A DNA stretch of 64,000 nt, from the NCBI GenBank assembly GCA_030549775.1, contig CM060173.1, forward strand, positions 5,616,501 through 5,680,500. Reading direction: 5' to 3'. The position numbers were made by a program, and so were the translations under genes. Origin of the DNA: Tamarix chinensis. Its lineage: Eukaryota; Streptophyta; Magnoliopsida; Caryophyllales; Tamaricaceae. Positions 10,915 to 24,012 of this stretch are shown piece by piece (position 1 is the stretch's first letter; each line of letters starts with the position of its first letter). The notes below the pieces were generated by a model. That model was not told the DNA's origin. It was given only the letters and a program-made list of their open reading frames with translations, and did no database searches.

Positions 10915-11425
10915 AACTGCACTTTAGCATCCATACAATCGGTTTTTGTCTATCACCTGCACGTCAACATCCTTCCTAAGAAGATAACTAATGAGATCGA
11001 CAAAACAACAAGGAAATTCCTTTGGGATTAGATTAGGGACAAGAAATGTGTTCACCATGTTGCTTGGACAACCATCACTCTCTCCAAATATAGACGAGGC
11101 CTTAAACTTACCACTTATACCATTGATAACAAAGCTTGCCTCCTTGGATTAAATTGGAGACTCTAGACTTAGAAAGATGCAATGTGGAGTAGATCCTTAT
11201 ATGATAAATACATTAGCGTAGGAAACAAAATTTTTAAGAAGAACACCTTCTCTACCTAAAGAGTGATTCAAGATATGCAACCCATGCTTAAAGGTGGATC
11301 CAAATGGGATCTCGTTGATGGATAATGAATTAATCTTTGGAATGACATCTGGTGTGGGGATTAACCTATCAAGTGATTGATTTTAGGGCCCCTTCTTAGG
11401 AATGAGAAAATATTGTGCCTATGAT
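10915..11425 (+). pseudogene. L1-type LINE ORF2 fragment (after the RT core)
   Basis: One continuous frame reads as the region downstream of the RT core in plant L1 elements: a start resembling the linker before LLPKKI, then KITNEIDKTTRKFLWD, HHVAWTTITLSKYRRGLK, NKACLLGLNWRL, DAMWSRSLYDKYISVGN, WNDIWCGD, LILGPLLRNEKI. At least eight in-frame stops are present, several of which fit Trp or Gln codons changed to TAG/TAA/TGA by C-to-T type decay. The frame stops exactly at the TSD ATGAT where S3 is inserted. The next part of the same protein appears beyond S3 and S8, at about 40.3 kb. Confidence 0.8.
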
Positions 11426-11529
11426 TGTAACAACTCCATAATTCACTACTGAAAATTTTTGTTTCATTAGAAGGTTCAACGAAAGTAGGTAAATCAAAAC
11501 TTGTGAATTTCGGAGATATTACCGCCGTG

Positions 11530-11569
11530 ATAAGTACAAGCCCGGGCCCTCGGCCGGTCTTGTACTCAC
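11530..11569 (-). other. Terminal hairpin of S3 (divergent stem)
   Basis: On the minus strand GAGTACAAG pairs with CTTGTACTT around CCGG/CCGG. The stem sequence differs almost completely from CACTTAGTA/TACTAAGTG in sister LTRs but still pairs, and lies at the same position before GGCGGTAA. Confidence 0.75.
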
Positions 11570-12149
11570 CAAAAGGCTAAAGAATAATTAACAACCATCA
11601 TAATTCAAAATCAAAACAAGGCTTTATAAAAACATTGAAACATTCATAAGACATAAATTAGGGTGCGCGGAAAAGAGTTTACAACCCAGAGTACATAATT
11701 AAAATTCCTCAAAAGGAATAAAGGTTACAGTATGATAAAACGAGTCTGATTAAATAGATATAAAGCAGGGGAACATAAAAATTAAATCCAGCCACACCAC
11801 TCTCGATCCCCAAGCTAAGTCCAAGCTCAACTCTCAACCCTACCCGATGCCTCGTAAGCATTGAAGGCATCGAAAATAACATTACCTACTTGCACAAACT
11901 AAGTAGGGACCTCTGCTCGTGGGAATGAGTAGCACCCATGAAACGGGTAGTCAGTACACTACGTATTAAGTAAGGTAACCATGCAACTAAGACCAAGTAT
12001 TCAAAAACATATAACACAAGCATGATCACATAAATAACATATAATAACTACAGATAAATAAAGGCCAAGGTATAGTTCAGATAACTGATTATTTAGTTCT
12101 CTAATCAATACTCGTTTTACACCATACTCTTTATCAATCCATGTGAGTA

Positions 12150-12510
12150 CGGGAACCCCACTAGTATGGCTGGTGGATCAGAAACGTATAGGGAAAACAA
12201 CTCCTGACAACTATTATTGCCGATGGATCAGTCTCTAAGGCAAAATACTTCTGGTCACTATTATTGTCGGTGGATTGATCTAGCCTTGACTCTCATGGTG
12301 TTTCACTATAAGTACTTAGTATCTCCCTACATCTTATCATACTTAGAGTTTAGTTTATTAAGCTTGAGATCCCCCACTATTATAGCTGGTGGATTAGAAA
12401 TGTATATGGCAGAATGCACCTGACCACTATTATATGCCAGTGGATTAATCTCCAGGGCACCCCGGCACCTAGCCACTATTATGCAAGTGGATCGGTCTGA
12501 GCTAGGCTCA
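12150..12510 (-). repeat. Hairpin module array of S3
   Basis: Five or six decayed modules (CCACTATTATAGCTGGTGGATTAG and variants) in the same order as in S2. Confidence 0.75.
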
Positions 12511-13870
12511 ATAATCTTCCACTTTAAATGATTAGTGTCTTACCGTGTCTTATTCAACAAGTTTCACCCTAGACATGCATGTCACACTCCATCTACTCTT
12601 ATCCTCCTAAGAGGGTCCATCCCATATCTTGAGACTTTTTCCCTCCTAACACACCCCAACATCCTTTCCTTTTTCCACTTACTCACATTAGAAGCCCAAC
12701 TCCTAAGTGTGTGGGTCAAGGCCCAACTACCTTACACCTCCAAATCTACTCAATTCATTACCCTAGAGTTTTCCCTTGGAACCCTAATTTGGACCTATGT
12801 GGCCCATCCTTCTCTGCCTCACACCACTAAGGTTGTCTTGACACCCCACACATCACCTCCCTTATATTCAACCCTCATCATTTAACTTTAGTCCCCTAAA
12901 TATACATGTGACCACAAAACCCTAGCTGGCTACACCAAACCCTAGCATCATTCTTTTCACCTATTACCCCTCCATTTCTCACCTTCCACTCTTACTTTCC
13001 CATAATATCCATACTCACCCTACACATGCCATTCTTCCACCCTCATCTCATACTCCACTCACCCTCAATTATTTTTACTTTCACCATCATTTCAAATTAG
13101 GGTTTTCCTCCCCAAACCCTAGCCAAGTCTCCTAAGCACCCTTATACTAACCCATGTACTATTTTTCACCCAAAGCCTCCAATTACCCAAAAAACTCTTC
13201 CCCTACCTTACTTACACCCCAAGCAAACTTTTCACATGTAAAGTTCATCTCCATGCAGACTCCATCCACCCCATGCAACCCCTCTAAATTTCCCTGCAAA
13301 ACCCTAGAATTCCCATGCAAACCCTATAATTCTCATACAAAGTTCACCCACTCTTTTATTTTATTCATAGTCCTCTCTTATTTTCCGTTTCATGGATTAT
13401 GGGATATTTAGGTCAATCCCATATCCCTTGATCAACTTACTTCCTTATTTTCCCTTTTTTCATCCTCTCATCCCATATCATTCCATTAAATATCCTAGCA
13501 TGTATGTCCTAAAGGGCCACATTACAATATATCATAATCACAACATATACATATTATACACATGATCATACCTCAACTCCAAGCTGCGCTACACATAAAA
13601 CATTTATAATGATAATCATAAGATACATAACATATCATGTACATGGCACACAAGGCATACAAGTCACAAAACACACACAGGGCCCTAGCTACATCCTTAC
13701 CTAACACGTCACCTGTCTTGGAGCACACTCCTACGCCTCCTTAGGGTTTTGACCGGGTTCACTTACAAGAGAAAAAAATAACGATTAACTTACCTCCTAC
13801 CAAAAATACTATTATTTTCTACTTTATTCTAATATTAGGGTTACTATTATTAAAATAAACCTTATAAGTA

Positions 13871-13883
13871 AGTAGTAGTAGTA

Positions 13884-13951
<68 letters not shown>

Positions 13952-14025
13952 CATAGTAATAGGAACCCTAGTATTATTAAGGCTAAGGCTAATAATAGGG
14001 TTGGTGGTAGTAGTAGTAGTAATAA

Positions 14026-14102
<77 letters not shown>
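13871..14102 (+). repeat. Compound (GTA)n/(ATA)n microsatellite in S3
   Basis: (GTA)4-5 followed by (ATA)n to 13949, then (GTA)n from 14006 to 14102 with a long uninterrupted stretch of over 20 units. Trinucleotide runs occur at the equivalent leader position of S1, S2 and S6. Confidence 0.9.
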
Positions 14103-14831
14103 ATATTTGAAATAATGATATTTATAGGGGTAGGGTTTAAAATTTTAAAAAATTAATAGTAGTAATATACTAAGGCTAACACTAATAATAATGATATTAA
14201 TAAAAATAAGGATAATAATAATAATAGTTAAAATTAAGGTTTCAACCCCTTAATAATAATGGGATAAATATTCCGAGGCTACACTTAATAATAATGATAA
14301 TAATATTAACAATATTAATAATAATGATGGAATAATAATAAGAATAATAACACAATATAAGTAAAAAGGGATAAATACATCATAGCTAGGGTTTTAAGGG
14401 TTAGGGTACCACCTAGGATTGGTGGTGACCGGCAACAGCAGGAAAAGAGGGAAAAAGATGGAAAGTTGGGTGTTTAGGGTAAGAGAGGGGGAATGAAAGG
14501 GGATTTGAGGTGGTGGAGGATGCCTAGGTGGAGAGGGCTGGAGTGGTGGTGGTGGTGCAGCCAAAGGCAGTGGCGTAGGCGTCAGCGATGTGGTAGGTTA
14601 AGGTTGGTCGAATGTTTAACTTTGCACAGCCAAGGCGGCTTGTGTAGGGAGGATTGAGGGTGGTGAGGGGTGTGACTTGGTGTAGGGTGGTGTAGGGAGT
14701 AATTTGGGTGGTGGTTTGGGTGATGGTGTTGGATGGTGGCAGCGCAACAGGTGGATGAACTAGTGGTCATGACAAGAGGTGTGGATTTCTGGGTTGAGAG
14801 AAAAAAGAGTTGAATGGGGTTTATGTAGGGG

Positions 14832-14840
14832 TATTTATAG
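14832..14840 (-). promoter_or_regulatory. TATA box of LTR S3
   Basis: Minus strand CTATAAATACC, followed downstream in element direction by the leader; the same word is at the equivalent place in S6 (24672-24680). Confidence 0.55.
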
Positions 14841-15882
14841 CCATGGATGAGGGAGAATAATAGAGGGGGAATAGGGAAGGTTGGCAGCACGTGTGTAGGT
14901 TACCGGCTAGTGACTCAATGGTTGGAGTAGGCCTACCATTTTTGCAGGTGTAACTAATCGGGAAGGGAAAAAGGAAGGGGAGAGAGGCACAGTGAGGAGA
15001 GAGAGAGGTCGCAATTGGGTGGAGGAGAGAGGGAGTGACAAGGAAGATGATAGGGGCGGTAGGCCGGCGTGTGGCAGCATAGAGCCCACTTGCATGCATA
15101 AGGAAGTAGAGGGGTTAGGCATCGGGGAGAGAGGGGTCAAGGGAGAAGGAGAAAGGAATAAGAAAGGGGGCGGTTGGTCGGTCTAGGGATAAAAGAAGAA
15201 AAATAAAGAAACCGGACCAGGCCAGTCTGTAACACCCCATATTTTTGAAATCCTATTTTATTAAGTTTAATGATTTTATTAGCGGAATTTGATGTAAATA
15301 TTTAATTATTTTAATTTCGACTCGTTTTATGGATTTATCGACGATTTTGACTTTATATTTGAATTTAATTAATTGTTGTCATTGCGGATCATTTTAGATA
15401 AATTCGTTCATGACCATGATTTTATTATATTCATATGATTTCAATTTTTGGTTAAAAAATATGTATTTTTGTTCTTCCTCGTATTTAAATTTTTAATATT
15501 TTAGATTCTTTTTTATTATAACTTCGTTGTGTGATTACGACTTTGTTTTGGAGTTATATTTCGTTAACGAAATATATTATTTAAATTATAGAATTTTTGT
15601 TTAAATATTGAAATTTATTTTAATAATTTTATCCATAGAAAATATTTCCGACTTTGAATTTATTCGTTTCCAAAGTCATTAAGATCTTTGAAAAGTTTTA
15701 AATTAAAAAGATTTTCAGAGCTTATTTATGAATTTCTTTTCGAAATTAATTTCCTTCCATTTTACCCTTTTTAGTTGCGGAAAACTAGTTTCGGAAATTA
15801 TTTAAATTAGTCTCGGTCTATTAGATTTTAATTTAAATATTTTCTTATATGTTTTTAAATATTATTTCGGGGTCTTATAATG

Positions 15883-15890
<8 letters not shown>

Positions 15891-15913
<23 letters not shown>
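15891..15913 (+). repeat. (TA)n microsatellite in S4
   Basis: About eleven TA units in the AT-rich 5' part; absent from the sister copy at 63.7 kb. Confidence 0.85.
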
Positions 15914-16609
15914 TGGTAAATTCTTCCAAAAATGTTTCCGAAATTCTTTATATAGCTTTTTTATCGATCTAAAGTTTTGGATTCTTACGAAATGATTTTC
16001 GTTGAACAAATTTTAGATAAAATTATTCCAATAATAATTTTAGATATTTAGTATTTTATTTTATACTTGTATTTGTAAAGTAAAAAAAAAATCCCAACCC
16101 ATTGGTGCCCCGACCCCCCTCTTCTTTTCCTTTCTCTCTTCTTTTCTCCCATTCTCTTCTCTTCTCGGCTGCCCTGCTCCCTGCACCCGAGCTCCTCCCT
16201 ACTCCAACCGCCCCGCTAGTCGACCTCCAACGACCACCATCGGCGATGCCGCAACAAGCAGCAGCTGAATCCAACATTGCAGCAGCCATGAGAAGCAACG
16301 ACGAGCCACGCTAGTCGTGCCACCGTCCGGCCACGACAAACTCGAGTGATGGCCGGCGAGCTGTCCTCGACCTCTGGCGAAGCTTCTCCGGCCTCCACCT
16401 ATTCCGATTTGCTAATTTTTATTTGGTATAAATTTATGAAAACCCTAACATTTGATTTGATTAATTTAGTATGAATTAGCTTATGATAAGCTAAATTGAT
16501 TGTTTGATTATGTATATATGTGTTGTAAGATTGATTTGGATAGGTTAATTGTATGGTTTAAGTTGGAATTCTAGAAAATTAGGTTTTTGGCAGGGTTATG
16601 CTCTAATTT

Positions 16610-17700
16610 TTCGGATTTGCCCAATTTGGCGATTTTGGATAAATTAATTATACAATAAGTTTTAAAATGTATCTAATTTCATATCAGAACCGTCAATTTG
16701 AGAAATTTATGCGGAATTAATTTGAATTTGATTCCTAGGCCAAAATTCGTGTGTAATGAAATTGGGTTGCATAATTGATTCGTTTTACTCAATTGATTTT
16801 ATGATATAGTTCGAAATGTATTTAATTTTATATCAGAAGTGTTGATTTGGGAAAGTTGTGTAAAATTAATTGGAATTGGATTTTCAGGTCAAAACTCTTG
16901 CGAGTTTAAATTGGATTGTGTAATAAGGTTGTTTTATTCAATTGGTTATATAATTTACATTAGAATACATTTAATTACATTTCCAAATCGTCAATATATA
17001 TATTTTAGCAAGAATTGATCGGATTTGCATTCCAGGCTAAAAAACCCTAATTATGCTAAATTGGGTGTTTCTTTTATTTGTTTTGATCAATTTATTGTAT
17101 GTTATATTATAAAATATGTCTAATTGCCTTTCTAAACATTCAATTTAAATAAATTAATAGAATTCAACCGAATTGTATTTTCGGGCCTAAAACCCTAGAT
17201 TTCAAGTGAAATTATGAAATTGATCATTTGTATAATTGTTTTTTTCTAAAATTAAATTTATAGAAATAGTTGAAATGATCCTAATTTCATTATAATGCCT
17301 TCAATTGGAATTAATTGATTTGAATTACCCGAGTTTGTGTCGTGGGCTTTAAAACCCTAATTTTCAAAACGGATTGTCTTGAATTGGCTAATCATAATAT
17401 TATTTTGTTGAAATTGATTATCTAAATTTATTTTTAAAAATTTTAATCGTACTATTAAGCTATCAATTTGAGATAATAAAAGTTAATTAGTCGGTTCGTA
17501 GCTTGAGCATTAAAATTCCTGATTTGTTGGATATGGTTTTATAAAATTGATTGTGCTACGCGTCTTTTATCTAATCGATTTCCAACTTTGATTTTTAAAT
17601 CATTTGAATTATGTTTTAATCTAATCAGTTTGGATTTGGTTCTATGCAAATGGTTAGTTTACCTATTTAGTTGTAAAACCTAATGAATAAGTCATTTTCG
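16610..17700 (+). repeat. About 150-bp tandem repeats in the S4 leader
   Basis: A recurring block (AAATGTATCTAATTTCATAT.. then TCAATTTGA.. then a line such as AAAACCCTAA) returns near 16667, 16817, 16970, 17111, 17270, 17440 and 17597. Spacing is about 140-170 bp and the copies are degenerate. No coding potential. It has no counterpart in families A or B. Confidence 0.65.
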
Positions 17701-18379
17701 AAAAATTAACTTATAATCGATTATTCTTTCTCGGGCTTTCTAAATTAATTTGAAATGTCCCAAGCGATATGTGTGTTAATCTGATTTGATTTATATTTAA
17801 TCTTAAATCTTAATAGAGTTATGCTATTAAGTCCTAGGTTATGGACACATTTTTCAAGAAAGATTGTTTGTGTCCCATTATATGGATTTAATTATAATAT
17901 GTGAATTATTTATTGATAAAATAGCTTCTAACCTAGTTTTCAATTTCTATCGATAATCTAAAAAAACTTTATCATGGATTGTCGAGCTCTCGATAGCTCT
18001 CTCTCTCTCTTCCTCAATTTGCTTAGCTAGCTTCGGATTTAGGTAAGTCACTACTTACCTTTACTTATGGCGGAGTCTGAAATGTATGTCTGTTCGGAGT
18101 GGAAGGTGATAAGTATGCCTATAGATTATTTAATCATATCAAGCGTATGCTGTGTTCCGTGTGGTAATTGTATGTGTGTACAAATGTATAGCCTCAATGT
18201 AAATGCGTGTTAATATGACACTAGAATATGGTATATATTTGAGTATGTGAAGGGTTGAGTATTGATTGAAATTATATGATACCCTATGCTGTATTTTTAT
18301 GTCATGGAATTATTCATGTGGGCCTGATTTATGGTCGATTAAAATCCTTGAATAAGATACAAATAATTTAAAGTGGAAG

Positions 18380-19035
18380 ATGATGTGAGTTGGGCCGAGG
18401 TGTAGGGTCCGTTCTAATGGACGATAATAGTGGCTCAGGTATGCTATCCCTGAGAGGTGATTCAAGCCGTTCCACCTGTTAAGAATAGTGGCTTAGGAGC
18501 TTTTTGCCTTAAGAGGTGTAGGATCCATTCCACCGGATGATAATAGTGACTCAGGTGTCTTGTCCTTGAGAGGTACTACAGTTCGTTCAACCGGATTAAG
18601 AATAGTGGGGCCCTATTCTTAATGTGAATAAGAATATGATATGAGTTAAGTAATGAATAAGACACTAATCACTTACAATGGAAGATTACGTGAGTCAGGA
18701 CTAGGTGTAGGGTCCGTTCCACCGGACAATAATAGTGGCTCAGGTGCGTTGTCCCTAAGAGGTGATTCAAACCGTTCCACTGGTTAAGAATAGTGGCTTA
18801 GGAGCATTTTGCCCTGAGAGGTGCAGGGTCCGTTCCACCGGATGATAATAGTGGCTTGGGTGTATTGTCCCTAAGAGGTGATTCAAACCGTTCCACTGGT
18901 TAAGAATAGTGGCTTAGGAGCGTTTTGCCCTGAAAGGTGTAGGGTCCATTCCACCGGATGATAATAGTGGCTTGGGTATGTTGTCCCCGAGAGGTGCTTT
19001 AGACCGTTCCACCAGTTTAAGAATAGTGGGATCCC
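18380..19035 (+). repeat. Hairpin module array of S4
   Basis: About ten modules with CCGTTCCACCGG then ATAATAGTGG or AAGAATAGTGG and a hairpin: CTCAGG/CCTGAG (18434-18454), CTTAGG/CCTTAAG, and CTTGGG/CCCGAG (18971-18991). Two sets, each preceded by a copy of the TACTAATCACTT-type motif (18351 and 18657). The longest array in the window. Confidence 0.85.
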
Positions 19036-19739
19036 TAAACTCATCATAAATAAATAAAATCGAATGTAATAATGATTATTATTGGATTGGTGTTATTTAG
19101 CATGCGATCATGATTTCTTGTACGCTTGTATCTTATGTGACGTCATATCTAGTCATGTACTCATAAGTATGCATTCGTAATCCTATGTTTTATTATATGT
19201 AATACTTGTATAATTGAGCCTGAATTATTGTATGAGTGGAATGGTGCATTTATTATATGTATAATTGAGCATGAGAATTGTAAGCAAGAGTCTTTTATAT
19301 TTTATGTGTTTCATGTTTCCTTCATGAGTTGGGTAATCTTGATTTACTCAGTACTGGACCCGTACCGATGCTATCTTGGTTGAATGGGTCCTGTGATGAT
19401 CCACTGATGGTGGGGAGCAGACCTGTAATCCCCCAAAATTTTAAAAAGCCTATGATTTAATAAATGACTTTTATTTGGGATAAATTAGCTTTTAAATCTA
19501 TTTAATTTAATTATTTTATGGATTTTCAAGTATATAAAATTGGGTATAAATATTTAATAAATTAAAATAAATATTTTGTTATTTTATCACTCTCTTATTA
19601 TTTAAATAATTTTTCAAACCATTATTTTACTAAAATTTATCATTTTTAAACCCTTACATTTTAATTATATTAAATTAAATTATTAAATAAATTTATTACC
19701 CAAAAATATTGTATTTTATTATTTTATAAATTAAATTAA

Positions 19740-20640
19740 ATTATTTAATCCCATTTCCCTTTTCTTTTCTTTTTTCTCTTTTCTTTCTTCTCCTTTTTTT
19801 TTCTTTCCTTGGGCCATCGGCTGGCCGGCCTGCCCCTTCCCCTCCTGCGCATTGGGCCGGTGGCTTGCTTCCTCTCCCCCTCTCCTTCTCCCTCATGCGT
19901 CGCCCGACCCGCCTCCCTCCCTCCTTTCTTTCCTCTTCTCCCCCGACCGGGCCAACCCACACCCTTTCCCCTGCGCTGGCCTGCACGCACGCACCCAGCC
20001 TCCTCGACTCTTTCTTTCTTTCTTCTTCTTCCTTTTTCCCCGACGCCATACTCGGCCACCTCACCATCTGTGCCACCCTACCTGCAACCCCCTCCTCTAT
20101 TGATCTCCCTCTCTCTCTCTCTCCCACCATTTCTCTGCACCATCCCGACCCCACCATCCCTCTCTACCTTCCCCCATGCCCTGTCATACCCCTCTCTTCT
20201 CCTCCTTCTCCCTGCCATCACCATTTCCCTACCACCCCTATCGTTGCCCTCGAGCTCCCCTATCCCCTCCTTTCTCTTCCTCCTTCCTTGCCTCGTTCTA
20301 CATTTTTTTTTCGAACTCCCCATGCCTTCCCCGACCTTCTTTTCTTCCTCTCTTCTCCTCCCATCTCTCACCCTAGTTTTGCTTTGCCGCCCAACTCCGC
20401 CGCACCAGCCACCTGCACCACTACCTACCACCCTCTACCTCACCCCCGAATGATCACATCACCCCTCGAGCTACCCTACAGCCTCCTTCTTCCTCCTCTC
20501 TTCTTTTTCTCTTCTTTCCCTTCCTTCTCGACAGCCACCCTGCACCACCTCGATCCGCTACCGTTCCACCACCTCTGCCGCCACCTGAGCCACCAAGCTA
20601 ATCCCTACAACCCCCAAACCTCCTTTGGCCAAAACCACCA
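19740..20640 (+). other. Pyrimidine-rich tract of S5
   Basis: Nine hundred bases of C/T-rich sequence that continue at 25579-25800 after S6. It yields Pro/Ser-rich frames up to about 270 residues in several phases at once. The composition alone explains them, and one of them runs across the S5/S6 insertion junction, so none is called a gene. Confidence 0.8.
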
Positions 20641-20746
20641 CATGCAGTGTAACACCCCAAATTCACTACTGAAAAATTTCGTTTAAGACGAAAGGTTTAA
20701 CGGAAGCGTACAATTTAAAACCATGAATTTAGGGGTATTACCGCCA

Positions 20747-20792
20747 CACTCAGTACCGGACCGGTTCACTTCTACCGTCCCGATACCGAGTG
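20747..20792 (-). other. Terminal hairpin of S6
   Basis: Minus strand CACTCGGTA pairs with TACTGAGTG. Compared with S2, a T-A pair has become C-G and an A-T pair G-T, so the stem is kept. Confidence 0.75.
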
Positions 20793-21151
20793 CTAAGGCT
20801 AGATCAAAATTTCGTGAAGTGAAACCAACAAAGCATAAGTGCATAATCAACATAAAATATCCAGGAAGGTTAAGGTACCAACAGCAGTTAAAATATCGTT
20901 AGGATTACAATTTAAGAATTCCATTCCAAAATACGAGCGTAACATAAATACGACTCAGAACATGATAAATGACAACGGAAATAACAAGATGTCCGACCGG
21001 CTCCCTCTCGGCCCCAACCAAAGTAGACTCAATACTCAGCCCCACCCGATGCCTCATAGGTGTCGTAGGCATCGAAAACCAAATTCCTACCTGCACAAGG
21101 TCAGAAGGGCCCTCTGCTCGTGGGAATGAGCAGCACCCATGAAACGGATGA

Positions 21152-21170
21152 TCAGTACGCTACGTACTGA
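21152..21170 (-). other. TCAGTAC/GTACTGA hairpin of S6
   Basis: Identical 7-bp stem to S1 and S2; a partly decayed CACCC/GGATG repeat follows. Confidence 0.7.
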
Positions 21171-21334
21171 GTAAGGTAACAGACGAGCTAAGGCCAACAC
21201 ATAGCACACAAGACCCACATTCAACACATAAATAACATACGATGACATGCATGAATAGATCTAATCACTTTCTGATATCTTATTCTGTATTCTCATTAAT
21301 GAAATAAGTCCATTTCACGCATTCTTCAATAATC

Positions 21335-21735
21335 CATGTGAGCACGGGGACCCCACTATTATAACCGGTGGACCGGAAATAAAAACACAGGGCAGAACGC
21401 CTCTGACCACTATTCTAACCGGTGGACCGGACTGGCCCCGCCTCAACATGGTGTTCCATTGTAAGTACTTAGTATTTTTCCCATGGTTTAACTTATTTAA
21501 TTTGGGTCTATCGAGCCGAGGCCCCCACTATTATAGCCGGTGGACCGGAAATAAACACACAGGGCTGAACGCCTCTGACCACTATTATAGCCGGTGGACC
21601 GGAACGAAACGCACAGGGCAGAACGCCTCTGACCACTATTATAGCCGGTGGACCGGAACGAAACGCACAGGGCAGAACGCCTCTGACCACTATTATAGCC
21701 GGTGGACCGGAACGAAACGCACAAGGCTCGGCTCA
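21335..21735 (-). repeat. Hairpin module array of S6
   Basis: Six modules. Four at about 21530-21735 are near identical with a period of 60 bp, each with CCACTATTATAGCCGGTGGACC and a CAG..CTG inverted repeat. The near identity points to recent local amplification. Spurious frames with repeated HYYSRWTG or STGYNSGQ peptides arise here. Confidence 0.9.
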
Positions 21736-23889
21736 ACAGTCTTTCGCTTTATGTTATTAGTGTCTTATCCGTGTCTTATTGAATCACACATCACCCTTGA
21801 CATGCATGCCAATAACATACTACTATTTGCCTCTCAAGCGGGCCCGCCTCATATGTTGAGACACTTACCCTTTTCTCACACCCGACATCCATCCCCCGTA
21901 GACTAGGGCATAGTGACATATAGTAAGGCACGATCTCCAAGAATATAGACTACCCCGACACATATGATATCGACTCCGTATGTCCTCATCCCTCTAGGGT
22001 TCCTCCTCGGAGAACCTAGTCGGACCTATGTGGCCCAACTCTTTCTTACTTACCCAGATGTTACTTTGTTCTCTATCTCGCGCCTCATATTTATTATGAA
22101 ACTCCCCAAATGTATTACCTTATTTCCCAAGTTCACGTGTGACCGACAAAACCCTAATTGGCCACCCAAACCCTAGCACTTTACTTCCTCAATAAGTAAT
22201 CTCCCTCTTTCGCCCCAAATCTCTCCTCTCCTTTAGAAAACCCATACTCCCCCTTTATATAAGTGAACTCTCACTCTCAACCCCACACTCCATCCTTCCT
22301 TGATCATTTTTACCCTTGTACCCCTCAGTTTCCTCATTTTCTCCCAAAACCCTAATTGGGTCCCTTAGACACCCTTACATCGATCCACGTAAAATTTTGC
22401 ACCCGAGTCCCCAATGGACCCGTAACTTTGACATTATCTTACTTACTTCCTAAATCAACTTTTCTCACGTAAGATTCATTCCCATGCATAATTTAAACAC
22501 TCCATGCAGACTCTCCAACACCCACTCACACACAAAACCCTAATAAGGCCTCTTATACACCAACTTATGTGCTATTGTTCATACAAAGTCTCCAATCCTT
22601 CCAAGACTCTCCCAAGCTCTTACTTACAACCCAAATCAGCTTTTCCCACGTAAGGATTACGCCCATGCAAGGTCTAAGCCCCCCATGCAAACTTTCCAAC
22701 ATCCACTTCCCCGTTGTTCTTTTGTTATCATTTTATGCTACCCAAAACCCTAGCATGCATGTCCTAGAGGGCCATAACAAGTCACATCGTCAACATCAAC
22801 AATAAACCTGGGACATGGCATGCATGTATAACATAAGGCACACACAACATACCTCATGATCCACGCTGCGCTACACAAAGCAGGTTATTCATAACACATG
22901 CATAATACACATCAACATGGCATGCTCATCATTCATCAACTCATTTCATCACACATAACGTAAGGCCATAGCTTCGTCCTTACCTAGGTAGGCACCAGGC
23001 TTGGAGCACGCTCCTCTAGCTCCTTAGGGCTCGGATCGGGGTCACCTATGAAAGGGGAAAAAGCTAAGTATTAGTTTCCCTTATAATTACTATCAATCCT
23101 CATTCTAGTTTAAGGTTAGGATTTTTATTACTAAAAAGAGTTTTATACAAAAACTAGGGTTTTTACCTCAGAATTAGTATACTAAATATTAGTAGTCAAA
23201 ATATGTTTATTTTTAATACCTATTGTTACACTTATGTTATTAGACCCATTAGCCCTATTTTTATAGCATTAGTGTTTTCTAGGCATAGTTAAGTAATGGT
23301 AATAGTGGTAATGGTAAACTACTAATAGTGATACTTATGTTGGTGTTAGTATTAAAATACTATTACAATGGTTGCAATAACAACGAGCTAACACTCCTAG
23401 GGGTAGTCATGATAAAAGTCGTATTTTGAATAACTAATATAAGGGCTCCCATATTTTGTCACCCTAATAGAATTAGCATATGGGTAATATCAATAATAGG
23501 ATGACACCAATGTTAGAGATATTAGGTGTGGTAAGACTCTATTATACAGTTACAATACTTCACATAAGGTTGGGTTAAATAGTAAGAACACCAACAGTGG
23601 TAGTAATCTTAGCGATAGTATTAATAAAAATAATAACACTAACACTAATGGTTAAGTATGTTGAAAGCTAGGGTTTTGAGAAAGATTATGGCTTGTAAGA
23701 AAATAACACTCTTAGGATACAGAGATTAATAGTGGTAACAACAATAATAAAAGTAATAATAATAGTAGTATTAGAAATGCCAATAATGACGAAAATGGTA
23801 TTAGCCCTAAGTTAAGTATAATAGGGTTTAGGGTTAGAAGGGGTGATAGTATGATAGCATTAAGGATATATAATACAGAAATGGTATTA

Positions 23890-23979
23890 GTAAATAAGTT
23901 AATAATAATAATAATCATAACAGTAATATTAATAATAATAATACTAATGATAAGTGTAATAATAATAATAATAATAATA

Positions 23980-24010
<31 letters not shown>

Positions 24011-24012
24011 GT
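23890..24012 (+). repeat. (ATA)n/(AAT)n microsatellite in S6
   Basis: Interrupted trinucleotide array in the S6 leader; it explains the Ile-rich frames on both strands. Confidence 0.9.

Noticed and set aside
18380..19035. CRISPR-like array (regular repeats with spacers)
   Set aside because: The context is a plant genome, repeats are degenerate, the spacers are hairpin-forming and similar to each other, and no cas genes are present.
19809..20686. Long Pro/Ser-rich ORFs (up to about 270 residues)
   Set aside because: Open in several frames because of C/T-rich composition; one crosses the S5/S6 insertion junction; no domain recognisable.
21448..21906. ORF with repeated HYYSRWTG peptides
   Set aside because: The 60-bp module is a multiple of three, which gives a repeated peptide by chance; it is explained by the hairpin module array.
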